64,000 bases of DNA. Origin: Mycolicibacterium celeriflavum (lineage in GTDB: Bacteria > Actinomycetota > Actinomycetes > Mycobacteriales > Mycobacteriaceae). The notes under the pieces are model-generated. The model was not told the DNA's origin, made no database searches, and worked only from the letters and a program-made list of their open reading frames with translations. The number at the start of each line of letters is the position of its first letter. Position 1 is the stretch's first letter. The DNA is taken from assembly GCF_010731795.1 (NCBI RefSeq), contig NZ_AP022591.1, forward strand, positions 1,550,001-1,614,000, in the 5' to 3' direction. The position numbers and the translations under genes were made by a program. Of the stretch, positions 1 to 9,238 are shown piece after piece.

Positions 1-255
1 GACATTGTCCTTCAGGTAGGACGGCACGCCGTCGAAGTAGCCGCCGTAGGGCTGTGCCGCGGCGGCGCGGGTCCTGGCCCGGTCGAACGCCTCGTACGCC
101 AGGCCGTTCAGCGTCGGGTTGACGGCCTCCGTGCGGGCGATCGCGGCCTCGACGAGTTCGCTTCGCGAGACCGCACCGGCGGCCAACTGTTGGACGAGAC
201 CGACTGCATCAAAGTCGCCCAGGGCGTCGTCGCCGAAGGCGGATATGCGATTCAT
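1..255 (-). CDS. Amidase (amidase-signature family), N-terminal part; continues past the left edge
   Basis: The 85 visible residues begin MNRISAFGDDALGDFDAVGL and run through ELVEAAIARTEAVNPTLNG, YEAFDRAR and GVPSYLKDNV. This is the N-terminal helix pair and the start of the Ser-Ser-Lys fold of amidase-signature hydrolases, which cleave carboxamides. The catalytic Lys/Ser residues lie mostly outside the window. Position directly beside tsf matches the amidase gene (amiC, Rv2888c) of M. tuberculosis as I remember it. The start at 255 is the first in-frame ATG before a non-coding, hairpin-rich gap. Family is confident, substrate unknown. Confidence 0.85.
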   Translation of the reverse strand, partial: MNRISAFGDDALGDFDAVGLVQQLAAGAVSRSELVEAAIARTEAVNPTLNGLAYEAFDRARTRAAAAQPYGGYFDGVPSYLKDNV

Positions 256-319
256 GCGCCAGACGGTACCAAGTCGTACCACCTCGCTGAGCCGGAGTGC
301 CGGCATTGCTTCCTATGCG

Positions 320-370
320 CGAGATTGCATCCAGGGCCGTGGCTCGGCACCAGCCGTGGATGCAATCTCG
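320..370. repeat. Long inverted repeat with 14-bp perfect arms
   Basis: CGAGATTGCATCCA (320-333) is exactly reverse-complemented at 357-370, and the 23-base middle can form a second stem (GGCT/AGCC). It sits between the tsf terminator and the amidase start. It has no run of T on either side, so it is not an ordinary intrinsic terminator. It may act as an RNA structure or a protein-binding site in the amidase leader. Confidence 0.7.
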
Positions 371-389
371 CCCGTAGTCCGGAAACGGG

Positions 390-417
390 AAAGACCCCCA
401 GAGTCCCGGGGGTCTTT
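390..417 (-). terminator. Intrinsic terminator after tsf
   Basis: AAAGACCCCC (390-399) pairs with GGGGGTCTTT (408-417) around an 8-base loop, 19 bases beyond the tsf stop codon. It is strong and nearly symmetric, so it would also block transcription arriving from the left. Confidence 0.85.
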
Positions 418-435
418 CGCGCAAGCACGCGAGGC

Positions 436-1251
436 TTACGCCTGGCCGACCTCGAAACGGACGAACCGGGTCACGGTCACGCCGGCCTCGTCCAGCAGCG
501 CTTTGACGGTCTTCTTGCTGTCAGACACCGACGGCTGGTCGAGCAGCACGACGTCCTTGTAGAAGCCGGTGACGCGGCCGTCGACGATCTTCTGCAGCGC
601 CTGCTCGGGTTTGCCCTCGTTGCGGGCGGTCTCCTCGGCGATGCGGCGCTCGTTGGCGACGACATCGGAGGGTACGTCCTCGCGGGTGAGGTACTTGGCC
701 TTCAGCGCGGCGATCTGCAGGGCGACGGCGTGCGCCGCCTCCTTGTTGTCGCCGGTGTACTCCACCAGCACGCCCACCGCCGGCGGCAGGTCCGCGGCGC
801 GCTTGTGCAGGTAGGCCTCGACAGTGCCGTCGAAGTAGGCGACGCGGCGTAGTTCGAGCTTCTCGCCGATCTTGGCCGACAGGTCGGCGATGACCTGCTC
901 GACCGTGGTGTCACCCACCTTGGCGGCCTTGAGCGCGTCGACATCGGCGGCCTTGGCGGCCGCCGCGGCAGCGACGATCTGTTCGGCGACCGACTGGAAC
1001 TCCGCGTTCTTGGCGACGAAGTCGGTCTCGGAGTTCAGCTCGATCAGCGCGCCGTCCTTCGCGGCGACCAGGCCCTCGGCGGTCGCGCGCTCGGCGCGCT
1101 TGCCGACATCCTTGGCGCCCTTGATGCGCAGCAACTCGACGGCCTTGTCGAAATCGCCGTCGGCCTCGACGAGGGCGTTCTTGCTGTCGAGCATGCCGGC
1201 ACCGGTCAGCTCCCGCAGTCGCTTGACGTCGGCGGCGGTGTAGTTGGCCAT
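436..1251 (-). CDS. tsf: Elongation factor Ts
   Basis: This 271-residue protein is the guanine-nucleotide exchange factor that recycles EF-Tu in translation. It starts [20 protein letters not shown], the conserved N-terminal UBA-like module, followed by [19 protein letters not shown] and the TDFVAKN core motif that contacts EF-Tu. The ATG at 1251 follows the rpsB stop with one base between, and GGAGAG at the end of rpsB serves as its ribosome-binding site, so the two genes are co-transcribed and probably translationally coupled. Length equals what I recall for the M. tuberculosis protein. Confidence 0.98.
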   Translation of the reverse strand: MANYTAADVKRLRELTGAGMLDSKNALVEADGDFDKAVELLRIKGAKDVGKRAERATAEGLVAAKDGALIELNSETDFVAKNAEFQSVAEQIVAAAAAAKAADVDALKAAKVGDTTVEQVIADLSAKIGEKLELRRVAYFDGTVEAYLHKRAADLPPAVGVLVEYTGDNKEAAHAVALQIAALKAKYLTREDVPSDVVANERRIAEETARNEGKPEQALQKIVDGRVTGFYKDVVLLDQPSVSDSKKTVKALLDEAGVTVTRFVRFEVGQA

Positions 1252-1252
1252 A

Positions 1253-2119
1253 TCAGCTCTCCGTGCTTTTCGGTTCGGTCTGGACATCGGCCTCTGGAGT
1301 GCCGGGCTCGGCACCCGCGGCGGTGGGCGAGGCGGAAACGGTGCTCGTCGCGGTCGCCAGCAGCTCCTGCTCCCACTCTGCGAGCGGCTCCGCGGCGTCG
1401 GCGTCCGGCTTGTCGCCGTCGCGGCCCACACCGGCGCGGGCCTGCAGACCCTCGGCGACCGCGGCGGCGATCACCTTGGTCAACAGCGCGGCCGAGCGGA
1501 TCGCGTCGTCGTTGCCCGGAATCGGGTAGTCGACGAGATCGGGGTCGCAGTTGGTGTCGAGGATCGCGATGACCGGGATGCCCAGCTTGCGGGCCTCGCC
1601 GACGGCGATGTGCTCCTTGTTGGTGTCGACGACCCACACCGCCGAGGGCACCTTGGCCATGTCCCTGATGCCACCCAGCGACCGCTCGAGCTTGTTCTTC
1701 TCGCGGGTCAGCATCAAGATTTCCTTCTTGGTGCGCCCCTCGAAGCCGCCGGTCTGCTCCATCGCCTCGAGCTCCTTGAGGCGCTGCAGCCGCTTGTGCA
1801 CGGTCGAGAAGTTGGTGAGCATGCCGCCCAGCCAGCGCTGGTTCACATACGGCATGCCGACACGGGTGGCCTCTTCGGCGATCGACTCCTGGGCCTGCTT
1901 CTTGGTGCCGACGAACATGATCGTGCCGCCGTGCGCGACGGTCTCCTTGACGAACTCGTAGGCCTTGTCGATGTAGGTCAGCGTCTGCTGCAGATCGATG
2001 ATGTAGATGCCGTTGCGGTCGGTGAAGATGAACCGCTTCATCTTGGGATTCCAGCGACGGGTCTGGTGCCCGAAGTGGGTGCCGCTGTCGAGCAGCTGTT
2101 TCATGGTCACAACAGCCAT
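1253..2119 (-). CDS. rpsB: 30S ribosomal protein S2
   Basis: The 288-residue protein begins [20 protein letters not shown], the universal S2 signature, and contains [37 protein letters not shown] and [20 protein letters not shown]. The acidic Ala/Pro-rich tail after about residue 235 is typical of actinobacterial S2. It is the first gene of the rpsB-tsf operon. AAAGGAA lies about 12 bases before the chosen ATG; another ATG closer to it (2131) is out of frame. Confidence 0.98.
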   Translation of the reverse strand: MAVVTMKQLLDSGTHFGHQTRRWNPKMKRFIFTDRNGIYIIDLQQTLTYIDKAYEFVKETVAHGGTIMFVGTKKQAQESIAEEATRVGMPYVNQRWLGGMLTNFSTVHKRLQRLKELEAMEQTGGFEGRTKKEILMLTREKNKLERSLGGIRDMAKVPSAVWVVDTNKEHIAVGEARKLGIPVIAILDTNCDPDLVDYPIPGNDDAIRSAALLTKVIAAAVAEGLQARAGVGRDGDKPDADAAEPLAEWEQELLATATSTVSASPTAAGAEPGTPEADVQTEPKSTES

Positions 2120-2407
2120 GAGTGCATGGTTCCTTTGTGTTGTCGGTTGACGCCGGCGTCGGGTGACGCCGAGCCCTGGTGACTGCTCGGAATGCCAGAC
2201 CCGTCCGGGGACGGGACCGACGGCATCCGGGATACGACCTTGCAAGAACCGGGTCGTGGTGCAGACACGCGAAGTCAGCCCGCGCAAGCGAGCTGCGGTT
2301 AGCAGTTTACACCGTGCACAGGGGTGGTTTTTCCACAGTGACCTGGCGATCCACAGATCGGCGCCCTGGGCTGGCGTCGATGGCTCTCGGTGCGCTGAGC
2401 TGGGCAG
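2120..2407. promoter_or_regulatory. Divergent leader between rpsB and the M23 peptidase gene
   Basis: These 288 bases hold the 5' leader of rpsB-tsf on the minus strand and the promoter of the peptidase gene on the plus strand. I see GC-rich inverted segments (for example GTCCGGGGACGGGAC near 2209) that could fold in the rpsB leader. A possible -10-like TAAACT lies on the minus strand near 2307. No open reading frame here looks real. Confidence 0.45.
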
Positions 2408-2911
2408 ATGCGATGCCTCATGCTTTTCGTCGTCGCGCTGGTCCTCGGGCCGGTGTGGGCGGCGCCCGCGGTGGCCGCCGGTGATCGGCTCGACTGGCCG
2501 CTGCGGCCGCGCCCGGAGGTGACGCGGACATTCGACGCGCCGTCGCCGAACTGGACACCCGGGCATCGCGGTGTCGACCTGGCGGCGGCGCCGGGTCAGT
2601 CGGTGTACGCGGCGGCGGAAGGGACGGTGGTGTTCGCCGGCGAACTGGCCGGCAGGCCCGTCGTCTCGGTCGCGCACCCCGGCGGGCTGCGGACGAGCTA
2701 CGAACCGGTCCGTCCGACGGTTCGGCCGGGCCAGCGCGTCGCGCCCGGCGCGGTCATCGGTGTGCTGCAGGCGGGCCATCGCGGCTGCCCCCGGCAGGCC
2801 TGCCTGCACTGGGGCGCGATGTGGGGGCGCGCCGCGAATGCCGACTATGTCGATCCACTGGGCCTCGTCGCCAGCACCCCGATCCGCCTGAAACCCACCC
2901 GGCCCAGTTAA
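2408..2911 (+). CDS. Secreted M23 (LytM-type) metallopeptidase-like protein
   Basis: This 167-residue protein has a cleavable signal peptide (hydrophobic [15 protein letters not shown], then AVAAG) followed by one peptidase-M23 domain. The [11 protein letters not shown] segment gives the HxxxD zinc motif, and HWGAMWGR near the end carries the second histidine motif, although the usual HxH is reduced to one visible His. It would act in the periplasm or wall on peptidoglycan cross-links or as a regulator of amidases. Position next to rpsB matches Rv2891 of M. tuberculosis. Activity is uncertain because of the partial motif. Confidence 0.85.
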   Translation: MRCLMLFVVALVLGPVWAAPAVAAGDRLDWPLRPRPEVTRTFDAPSPNWTPGHRGVDLAAAPGQSVYAAAEGTVVFAGELAGRPVVSVAHPGGLRTSYEPVRPTVRPGQRVAPGAVIGVLQAGHRGCPRQACLHWGAMWGRAANADYVDPLGLVASTPIRLKPTRPS

Positions 2912-3004
2912 CGCGAGCGGGCGTGTTTGCACACGACACGCCGCGACTAATCAACATTTTCCGCACGCTCGCACGAGGACGAGCGCGCACTTACCGTCGG
3001 AATT

Positions 3005-3970
3005 ATGACCACGGATGCTCACCGCTCCCGCCCGATCCGCTTCGGATTGACCGCCGGTCTCCCGCGCCCCGGGCCGCAAGCGCGAGATTTCGCCCGGGCG
3101 GTCGAGGCCGCCGGGTTCGACGTGCTGACCTTCGCCGACCACCTGGGGCCATTGGCGCCGCCGTTCAGCAGCGCGACAGCCGCGGCGATGGCAACCGAAC
3201 GCCTGCACGTCGGAACACTGGTGCTCAACAACGACTTCCGCCATCCCGTCGAGACCGCCCGCGAAACAGCAGGTCTGGCACTCGTCTCCGACGGACGGTT
3301 CGAACTCGGCATCGGCGCCGGCCACATGAAATCCGAGTACGACGCCGCCGGCATCCCGTTCGACGGCGGTGGCGTGCGGGTGTCGCGGTTGGCGGAGGCC
3401 GCCGGGCTGATCCGCAGATTGCTCGACGGCGAGCCCGTCGACGTCGACGGCAGGCACTACCGTGTGCACGCCGACGCGGGTCAGCTCCTGCCGCAGCCAA
3501 CGCGAAAGGTCCCAATGCTGATCGGCGGCAACGGGACTCGCGTCCTTCAGCTCGCTGGACGGCTCGCCGACACCGTCGGCCTCGCGGGGATCACCCACAA
3601 TCGCGACGCCACCGAGGTTCGGCTGAGCCACTTCGGCGCGGCGGGGCTCGAGAACCGCGTCGCGGTGGTCCGAGAAGCGGCGGGCCAACGATTCGAGGAG
3701 GTCGAACTCAACGCGCTGATCCAGGCTGTCGTCGTCACCGACAAGCCGCGGCAGGCCGCCGAGGAACTGGCCACCGCGATCGGCGGTGCCTCGCCCGCCG
3801 AACTTCTCGACTCGCCGTTTGTCTTGATCGGCACACACGAGCAGATGGCCGAGCAACTCGCACAACGACAGCAGCGGTTCGGCGTGAGTTACTGGACCGT
3901 GTTCGACGAGTTGCCCGGACGGGCCTCAACGATGCGGGATATTGCCGAGGTGATCAAGCTTCTGCGTTGA
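3005..3970 (+). CDS. F420-dependent luciferase-like (LLM) oxidoreductase
   Basis: The 321-residue protein has the luciferase-like TIM barrel: FGLTAGLPRPGPQARDFARA at the N terminus, DVLTFADHLG, VGTLVLNNDFRHPV, SDGRFELGIGAGH and PMLIGGNGTRVLQLAGRLAD. These are the marks of the mycobacterial F420-dependent subgroup that carries hydride to and from unknown substrates. It matches the place of Rv2893. Its 3' end overlaps the 3' end of the convergent hydrolase gene by 17 bases, so transcripts meet tail to tail. Confidence 0.9.
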   Translation: MTTDAHRSRPIRFGLTAGLPRPGPQARDFARAVEAAGFDVLTFADHLGPLAPPFSSATAAAMATERLHVGTLVLNNDFRHPVETARETAGLALVSDGRFELGIGAGHMKSEYDAAGIPFDGGGVRVSRLAEAAGLIRRLLDGEPVDVDGRHYRVHADAGQLLPQPTRKVPMLIGGNGTRVLQLAGRLADTVGLAGITHNRDATEVRLSHFGAAGLENRVAVVREAAGQRFEEVELNALIQAVVVTDKPRQAAEELATAIGGASPAELLDSPFVLIGTHEQMAEQLAQRQQRFGVSYWTVFDELPGRASTMRDIAEVIKLLR

Positions 3971-4841
3971 GCGTGTCGAGGAACTCGAGCATCATGGGCA
4001 CGACTACGTCGGGCCGATCCCGTTGCACCCAATGTGCGGCACCTTCAACCACTTCGAGGCGTACATCCGGCATGAGATCGGCTGCCGCCCGCGCCGCCGC
4101 GACGGGCACGCTGGTGTCGTTGTCTCCGTGGATGACAAGCGCGGGGCGCGGAAACGTCGCGAGCCGGGCGCGGTAGTCGGTGGTAAGCCGGTTCCATCGG
4201 ACCTGATCGCGTTGCCACTGCCCGAACGCATCGAATGCGTGGTCCGCTCGGGCCGCCGACAGTATCTCGTCGACCAGCTCGGGCGTTCGTTGAGCGGGGT
4301 CGCCGATCAACGCCGGCATGATCCACGCCATGGCACGCCTGCTTCGCCCCGACCACCGGCTCACGGCGCCCAGCAGACCGGTGCGCAGCATGGCCCAGGT
4401 CATCGCCTGCCGAGCACCGGACAGCGGTCCTTCAGAGAGCCGGGACATGAACCCGTAGCTGCCCAATAGCATTGCCCCCGTGACCGTTTCCGGACGGTCC
4501 AACACGTGCCCGATCGTCATGCCGCCACCGAGCGACAATCCGCCGATCGCGTAGCGGTCCAAACCGAGCGCGTCGACGAAATCGCCCACATAGCCCACCA
4601 ACTGATCCTGGGTCGACGGCCACGGCGCCGGCGGGCTCTGGCCGTAGCCCGGATGGTCGGGGGCGAGCACGCGATAACCGCCCGCCGCCAGTCGCGGTCC
4701 GACGCCATCCCAAGACAGCGAGGCGCTATCCACGCCGCCGCCGTGCAGCAACAACACAGTCGGTGCGCTGCCGGCCTTCTCAGGCGCCCACTTGAGATAC
4801 GAGACGGCGCCCCACGACAGCTCGACTGTCGACCTGCTCAC
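3954..4841 (-). CDS. Alpha/beta-hydrolase
   Basis: The 295-residue protein starts at a GTG preceded by GAAGGAGG at ideal spacing. It has the full alpha/beta-hydrolase set: oxyanion motif LLLHGGG, nucleophile elbow GLSLGGG, acid in HGDNDTSVP and catalytic His in GAAHWVQRD. The cap region (about residues 125-200) is rich in Arg and Trp. It is likely a cytosolic esterase or C-C bond hydrolase, substrate unknown. It lies upstream of no obvious partner; xerC is 70 bases further on the same strand. Confidence 0.9.
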   Translation of the reverse strand: MSRSTVELSWGAVSYLKWAPEKAGSAPTVLLLHGGGVDSASLSWDGVGPRLAAGGYRVLAPDHPGYGQSPPAPWPSTQDQLVGYVGDFVDALGLDRYAIGGLSLGGGMTIGHVLDRPETVTGAMLLGSYGFMSRLSEGPLSGARQAMTWAMLRTGLLGAVSRWSGRSRRAMAWIMPALIGDPAQRTPELVDEILSAARADHAFDAFGQWQRDQVRWNRLTTDYRARLATFPRPALVIHGDNDTSVPVAAARAAADLMPDVRLEVVEGAAHWVQRDRPDVVVPMMLEFLDTLNAEA

Positions 4842-4911
4842 GTGTCCTCCTTCAGTGATTTCGGTGCCCGCCGTCGCGCTCAGCGCAACCAAGGACACCG
4901 AAATCGCCAAA

Positions 4912-5814
4912 TTACGCCCGCGGGTGCGCCTGGTCGTGCACCGCCCGCAGTCGGGCGACCGTGACATGCGTGTAGAGCTGCGTGGTGGCCAGCGTCGAAT
5001 GGCCGAGCAGTTCCTGAACCACGCGCAGGTCTGCCCCGCCCTCGAGCAGATGGGTCGCGGCGCTGTGCCGCAACCCGTGCGGCCCGATGTCCGGCGCGCC
5101 GTCGACCGCGCCGACGGTTTGATGCACGACGGTGCGGGCCTGCCGCGGGTCGAGCCGACGCCCGCGCGCACCCAACAGCAGGGCCGGTCCCGAATCCGCC
5201 GTCGCGAGCCGGGGCCTGCCGTCGTCGAGCCACGCCGTCAGCGCCGCCTGCGCGGGCACACCGAACGGCGCGGTGCGCTGTTTGTCGCCCTTGCCCAGCA
5301 CCCGCAGCAGGCGCCGCGACGTGTCGATGTCATCGACATCCAGCCCGCATAGCTCGCTGACGCGAATTCCGGTGGCGTACAACAACTCGACGATCAACTG
5401 GTCGCGAATCGCCAGCGGATCACCCTGCTGCGCACCGGATTTCGCGGCTGCCATCGCGTCGAGCGCCTGGTCTTGGCGCAGTACGGCGGGCAGCGTGCGG
5501 CGAGCTTTGGGCAACTGCAGCCGGGCGGCCGGATCGCTCGTCGTCAACCCACGCCGGACCGCCCACGCGGTGAACGTCTTGACCGCCGACGTTCGCCGCG
5601 CCAGCGTCGTGCGCGCTGCGCCCGCGGCCGCCTGAGCGGCCAGCCAGGACCGCAGCAGCGGCAGATTCAAACCCGCCGGTCCGGCCTCTCCCCCGCTGTC
5701 GGCCACGAACTCGAACAGCGACCGGAGGTCACCGAGATAGGCGCGGCGGGTGTGCTCGGAGCGGCCTCGCTCCAGCGCGAGGTACTCGTCGAACTCCTCG
5801 AGGACGGCATCCAC
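4912..5814 (-). CDS. xerC: Tyrosine recombinase XerC
   Basis: The 300-residue protein has an N-terminal SAM-like core-binding domain ([20 protein letters not shown]) and a C-terminal catalytic domain with the six conserved residues: Arg in ATGIRVSEL, Lys in [28 protein letters not shown] and the nucleophile Tyr in YTHV. With XerD it resolves chromosome dimers at dif. Gene order matches Rv2894c, so this is the housekeeping enzyme and not the element's integrase. Confidence 0.96.
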   Translation of the reverse strand: MDAVLEEFDEYLALERGRSEHTRRAYLGDLRSLFEFVADSGGEAGPAGLNLPLLRSWLAAQAAAGAARTTLARRTSAVKTFTAWAVRRGLTTSDPAARLQLPKARRTLPAVLRQDQALDAMAAAKSGAQQGDPLAIRDQLIVELLYATGIRVSELCGLDVDDIDTSRRLLRVLGKGDKQRTAPFGVPAQAALTAWLDDGRPRLATADSGPALLLGARGRRLDPRQARTVVHQTVGAVDGAPDIGPHGLRHSAATHLLEGGADLRVVQELLGHSTLATTQLYTHVTVARLRAVHDQAHPRA

Positions 5815-5846
5815 GTCCTCACCGTCGCAGAAGCCGACCGCAACGC

Positions 5847-7007
5847 TCAGGTGACGCGCCGCAGTGTGTCGGGAGTGAGATCGGCCAGCGTGGGATAACC
5901 GTCGACGGCCATGGTCAGGTCAGCCTCGGCGAGCAATGAGCGCAGCACATGCACGACTCCGTCCACCCCGCCGAGTGCGAGCCCGTACGCGTACGGTCGC
6001 CCGATCCCGACCGCGGTGGCGCCCAGCGCGAGCGCCTTGACGATGTCGGCGCCGCTGCGGATACCCGAGTCGAACAGCACGGGCATCCCATCGACCGCCT
6101 CCACCACGCCCGGCAGGCAGTCGATGGCCGCCAGCCCGCCGTTGGCCTGCCGTCCACCGTGGTTGGAGCAGTAGATCGCATCGACGCCGCCGTCCTTGGC
6201 GCGCCGCGCATCGTCGGGATGGCAGATCCCCTTGACGATGAGCGGCAGGTCGGTCAGCGAGCGCAGCCATGGCAGGTCGTCCCATGTCAGCGGATTTCCG
6301 AAGAGTCCGACCCAATGCAGGACGGTCGCTTGCGGGTTTTCCTCAGGCGGCTGTTGCAGTCCGGCGCGGAAGACCGGGTCGCTGGTGTAGTTCGCCAGGC
6401 AGCGGCCGCGCAGCTGCGGGAAGTTCGACGTGGACAGGTCGCGGGGCCGCCAGCCGGGCACCCAGGTGTCGAGGGTGACGATGATGCCTTTGTATCCGCC
6501 GGCCTCGGCGCGGTGGACGAGGCTGGCGGCCAATTCGCGGTCAGTGGGTGTGTACAGCTGGAAAAAGCCTGGCGTGTCGCCGAATTCGGCCGCGACGTCT
6601 TCAAGCGGGTCCTCGGTGAGCGTCGAGACGACCATCGGCACGCCGGTGCGCGCCGCGGCGCGAGCGGTGGCGAGGTCACCGTGCCCGTCCTGCGCACAGA
6701 TGCCGATCACCCCGACCGGCGCCATGAACACCGGGGACGGCAACGTCATGCCGAACAGGCTGATCGACAGGTCGCGTTCGCGGGTCGCGCGGAACATCCG
6801 GGGCATCAGACCCCAGCTGTCGAACGCGCTGCGGTTGAGCCGCTGCGTGCGCTCGTCGCCCGCTCCGCCCGCGACGTAGGAGTACACCGACGGCGGCATG
6901 GCCGACTCCGCCTTGGCCTCCCACTCCGCGAACGTCATCGGCAGCTTCGGCACGATGCCGGACAGGCCCTGCAGATAGATCTCGAACTGGTAGTTACCGA
7001 ACGTCAT
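5847..7007 (-). CDS. Lactate 2-monooxygenase-like FMN-dependent alpha-hydroxy-acid oxidase
   Basis: The 386-residue protein is very similar over its whole length to what I remember of M. smegmatis lactate 2-monooxygenase: ENEIYGQGL-like N terminus ([10 protein letters not shown]), [22 protein letters not shown] [36 protein letters not shown] and [19 protein letters not shown]. The family oxidises L-lactate with FMN to acetate, CO2 and water, or to pyruvate. The active-site His-Arg pair lies in SNHGGRQ. It is inserted between xerC and viuB relative to the compact M. tuberculosis order. Monooxygenase versus oxidase cannot be decided from sequence alone. Confidence 0.9.
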   Translation of the reverse strand: MTFGNYQFEIYLQGLSGIVPKLPMTFAEWEAKAESAMPPSVYSYVAGGAGDERTQRLNRSAFDSWGLMPRMFRATRERDLSISLFGMTLPSPVFMAPVGVIGICAQDGHGDLATARAAARTGVPMVVSTLTEDPLEDVAAEFGDTPGFFQLYTPTDRELAASLVHRAEAGGYKGIIVTLDTWVPGWRPRDLSTSNFPQLRGRCLANYTSDPVFRAGLQQPPEENPQATVLHWVGLFGNPLTWDDLPWLRSLTDLPLIVKGICHPDDARRAKDGGVDAIYCSNHGGRQANGGLAAIDCLPGVVEAVDGMPVLFDSGIRSGADIVKALALGATAVGIGRPYAYGLALGGVDGVVHVLRSLLAEADLTMAVDGYPTLADLTPDTLRRVT

Positions 7008-7031
7008 GCGGTCAGCGTGCCAGGCGGGGTC

Positions 7032-7886
7032 TCATGCGTTGGCCCCTTCTTCGGCCTTGGCCAATTCTGCCTTCCACTGGCGGAAGGTCTCCTCGGTGCG
7101 GCCACGGCGCCAGTACCCCGAGATGGACGACGCCCACTTGGCCGGCACGCCGCGTTCCTTGCGGATGTAGGGCCGCAGGTTGTGCATGACGGTCTGTGCC
7201 TCACCGTGGATGAAGACCTGCACCTGACCCGGCAGCCATGGCGTCTCCTTGACCGCGGCGATCAGCGGGGCGTGGTCGCCGGCCTGATCCTCGGGCACCA
7301 GGTCGGCGCGGCCGCCGCGGTAGATCCAGCGCACTTCGACGCCGTCGGGTTTCTTCAGCGGGATCTCGTCGTCGGGTCCCGCAACTTCGATGAACACTCG
7401 GCCAATCGCATTGTCGGGCAATGCTTCCAGTGCCGTACTTATCGCCGGCACGGCTGCCTCGTCGCCGGCCATCAGATGCCAGTCCGCATCGGGGTCTGGT
7501 GCATACGCTCCGCTGGGTCCCATCAGATACGCGGGTTGACCGGGCATCGCCGAGGCCGCCCACGGTCCGGCCACACCGTGCTCTCCGTGCACCACGAAGT
7601 CGATGCAGATCTCGCGACGCTCGGAGTCGACGTGACGCACGGTGTAGGTGCGCACCGTCGGCCGCTGCTCCGCCGGCAGCGACGAGAAGCTGTCCATCGT
7701 CAACGGCTGCGGCAGGCTCGCGACGTCGATGTCGGAGTTCACGATCGCGATCTTGACGTAGGCGTCGGTGAACTCGTTCGGAGTGAACGTGTCGAATCCC
7801 CGGCCACCCAGCACCACCCGGATGAGATGCGGTGTCAACTGCTCGGTTCGCACCACTTCGAAGGTGTGTATCGGACGCCCTGCCAC
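7032..7886 (-). CDS. viuB: Siderophore-interacting protein (ViuB-like FAD/NAD(P)H reductase)
   Basis: This 284-residue protein has the SIP flavoreductase fold: FAD-binding RTYTVRHVD and FVVHGEHGVAGPWA, then the pyridine-nucleotide half with LMAGDEAAVPAISTALEALP and VFIHGEAQTVMHNLRPYIRKERG, and a C-terminal SGYWRRGRTEETFRQWK. Such proteins reduce ferric siderophores in the cytoplasm to release iron; the orthologue is Rv2895c. The GTG start at 7886 has GGAGG ten bases upstream. I searched by eye for an IdeR box upstream and did not find a clear one. Confidence 0.93.
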   Translation of the reverse strand: MAGRPIHTFEVVRTEQLTPHLIRVVLGGRGFDTFTPNEFTDAYVKIAIVNSDIDVASLPQPLTMDSFSSLPAEQRPTVRTYTVRHVDSERREICIDFVVHGEHGVAGPWAASAMPGQPAYLMGPSGAYAPDPDADWHLMAGDEAAVPAISTALEALPDNAIGRVFIEVAGPDDEIPLKKPDGVEVRWIYRGGRADLVPEDQAGDHAPLIAAVKETPWLPGQVQVFIHGEAQTVMHNLRPYIRKERGVPAKWASSISGYWRRGRTEETFRQWKAELAKAEEGANA

Positions 7887-7990
7887 GTGAAATCCTCCAA
7901 ACTCGACCGGTCGTCAATTAGCCGGTCTTATCGACTATACGAGCGGTTTTCGCAGGCCGGGGTGCTACCTCGCCCGGGGGCCTGTGCACT

Positions 7991-9111
7991 TCATTGCGGC
8001 ACCAGTTTCCACCTCCCATCCCGGCACACCACCAGGCCGGAAAGCTCGAGGTTCGCCAGCGGACCCAGCACCTGACGAGCCGGCAGCCCGGAGGTCACCG
8101 CGATCTCGTCGGCCGTCCGTCCCCCACGGCGCGGCAGCGCGTCGTACACCCGTTTGTCGGTTTCGGTCAACGCGTCCAGCGGCGAGACGGCGCGCTGCTC
8201 GTCGGGCGCCAGCTCCCCGATGCTTCCGACCAGTTCGACGACGTCCTCTGCGCGCGTCACGATGTGCGCTCCATTGCGAAGCAGGGCGTGGCATCCGACC
8301 GAGGCCGCCGACGTGACCGGGCCGGGCACCGCGCATACCGCACGTCCCAGGGAACGTGCCCAGGCCGCGGTGTTCGCCGCACCGCTGCGGGCCCCCGCCT
8401 CCACGACCACCGCGGCCCCGCCAGTGCGGCGACCAATCGGTTGCGGGTCAGGAACCGGTGGCGCGCGGGCCGCACGCCGGGCGGATATTCGCTGAGCAAC
8501 AAGCCGTGTTCGGCGATCCGCCGCAGAAGCGTTGCGTGCCCCGCGGGATACGGGACGTCGATACCTCCGGCGAGCACCGCAACGGTCAATCCGTCGGCGG
8601 CCAGCGCCGAGCGGTGTGCCGCGCCGTCGATGCCGAATGCGCCACCGGATACCACCGCGACGTCGCGCTCCGCGAGACCCGTGGCGAAGTCGGCCGCGAC
8701 GTATTCGCCGTACGCGGTGGCCGCCCGGGTACCGACGACCGCCGCCGCCCGCCAGGCGACGTCGTCGAGAGCCGCCGGCCCGACGGCCCACAACGCCATC
8801 GGCGGGTGCGCCTGCGGTCGCCGTTCGCCGATCCCGGCGAACCCCGTGAACGCCAGCAGCGGCCACTCGTCGTCGTCGGCGGTGAGCAGCCGTCCGCCGA
8901 GTCGCGCCAGCACGGCGAGATCGTCTGCGGTGCAGTCGATGTCACGGCGAGCCTCGGCGTAGCGGTTGATCTCGTCGCCCGCTCGGCCGCGCCGCACCCG
9001 CTCCGCGGCCTCCACCGCGCCCACCCGCTGCACCAGCGCCGCCAGCGCGGGACACGGCGGTTCGACCACTCGCGAGAGGTACGCCCAGGCTTTGGCGAGT
9101 TCGTCGGTCAT
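7991..9111 (-). pseudogene. dprA: DprA DNA-processing protein, disrupted by a frameshift
   Basis: The N-terminal reading frame (about 230 codons from ATG 9111) contains the Rossmann-like DprA motifs VVGTRAATAYGEYVA, VVSGGAFGIDGAAHR, VLAGGIDVPYPAGH and ISEYPPG-like LLSEYPPGVRP, ending in RNRLVAALAG. The protein then continues only in another frame as VVVEAGARSGAANTAAWA through the winged-helix tail ending DGRWKLVPQ at 7991. The break is at a run of four C (8416-8419 on the plus strand) where five would restore the frame. Either this is a real loss of function or a sequencing error in a short homopolymer. DprA loads RecA on incoming single-stranded DNA. The start codon overlaps the old comM stop (ATGA). 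Confidence 0.85.
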
Positions 9112-9203
9112 CTCACACCTCCGGCCGGTCGGAAACTCAACGCGGTGGTGACGTCGTCCAAAGTCGGCGACGTCCGGCCGGCGAGGTCGGCGAGCGTCCA
9201 CGC
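9108..9203 (-). pseudogene. comM: comM 3' end, cut off by the integrated element
   Basis: Read on the minus strand, this stretch encodes AVAWTLADLAGRTSP followed by TLDDVTTALSFRPAGGVR and a stop that overlaps the dprA ATG. It is the conserved C terminus of ComM/YifB proteins. Joined at the shared core to the fragment at 26277-27701 it rebuilds a 503-residue protein, the length I recall for Rv2897c. Here it has no start of its own and is orphaned. Confidence 0.93.
9196..9203. repeat. Attachment-site core, left junction
   Basis: GTCCACGC here and at 26278-26285 is the only sequence common to both comM break points; reading comM through it restores LRVAWT-LADLAG. An 8-base identity is in the normal range for large serine integrases, which exchange strands at a central dinucleotide and need little homology. 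Confidence 0.88.
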
Positions 9204-9238
9204 CACCGCATGGACTGCCCAATAACATAGGAGAAACT

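Noticed and set aside
190..2182. Long plus-strand reading frames opposite tsf and rpsB
   Set aside because: They are antisense shadows of highly conserved minus-strand genes, with typical Arg/Val/Leu/Gln-rich composition and no motif.
7887..7990. Search for an IdeR iron box upstream of viuB
   Set aside because: No sequence close to the 19-bp inverted IdeR consensus could be seen; only a loose ACCGG/CCGGT inverted repeat is present.
5949..8075. 708-codon plus-strand reading frame opposite the lactate-monooxygenase and viuB genes
   Set aside because: Both opposite genes are clearly recognisable over their whole length; the long frame results from high GC and codon bias.
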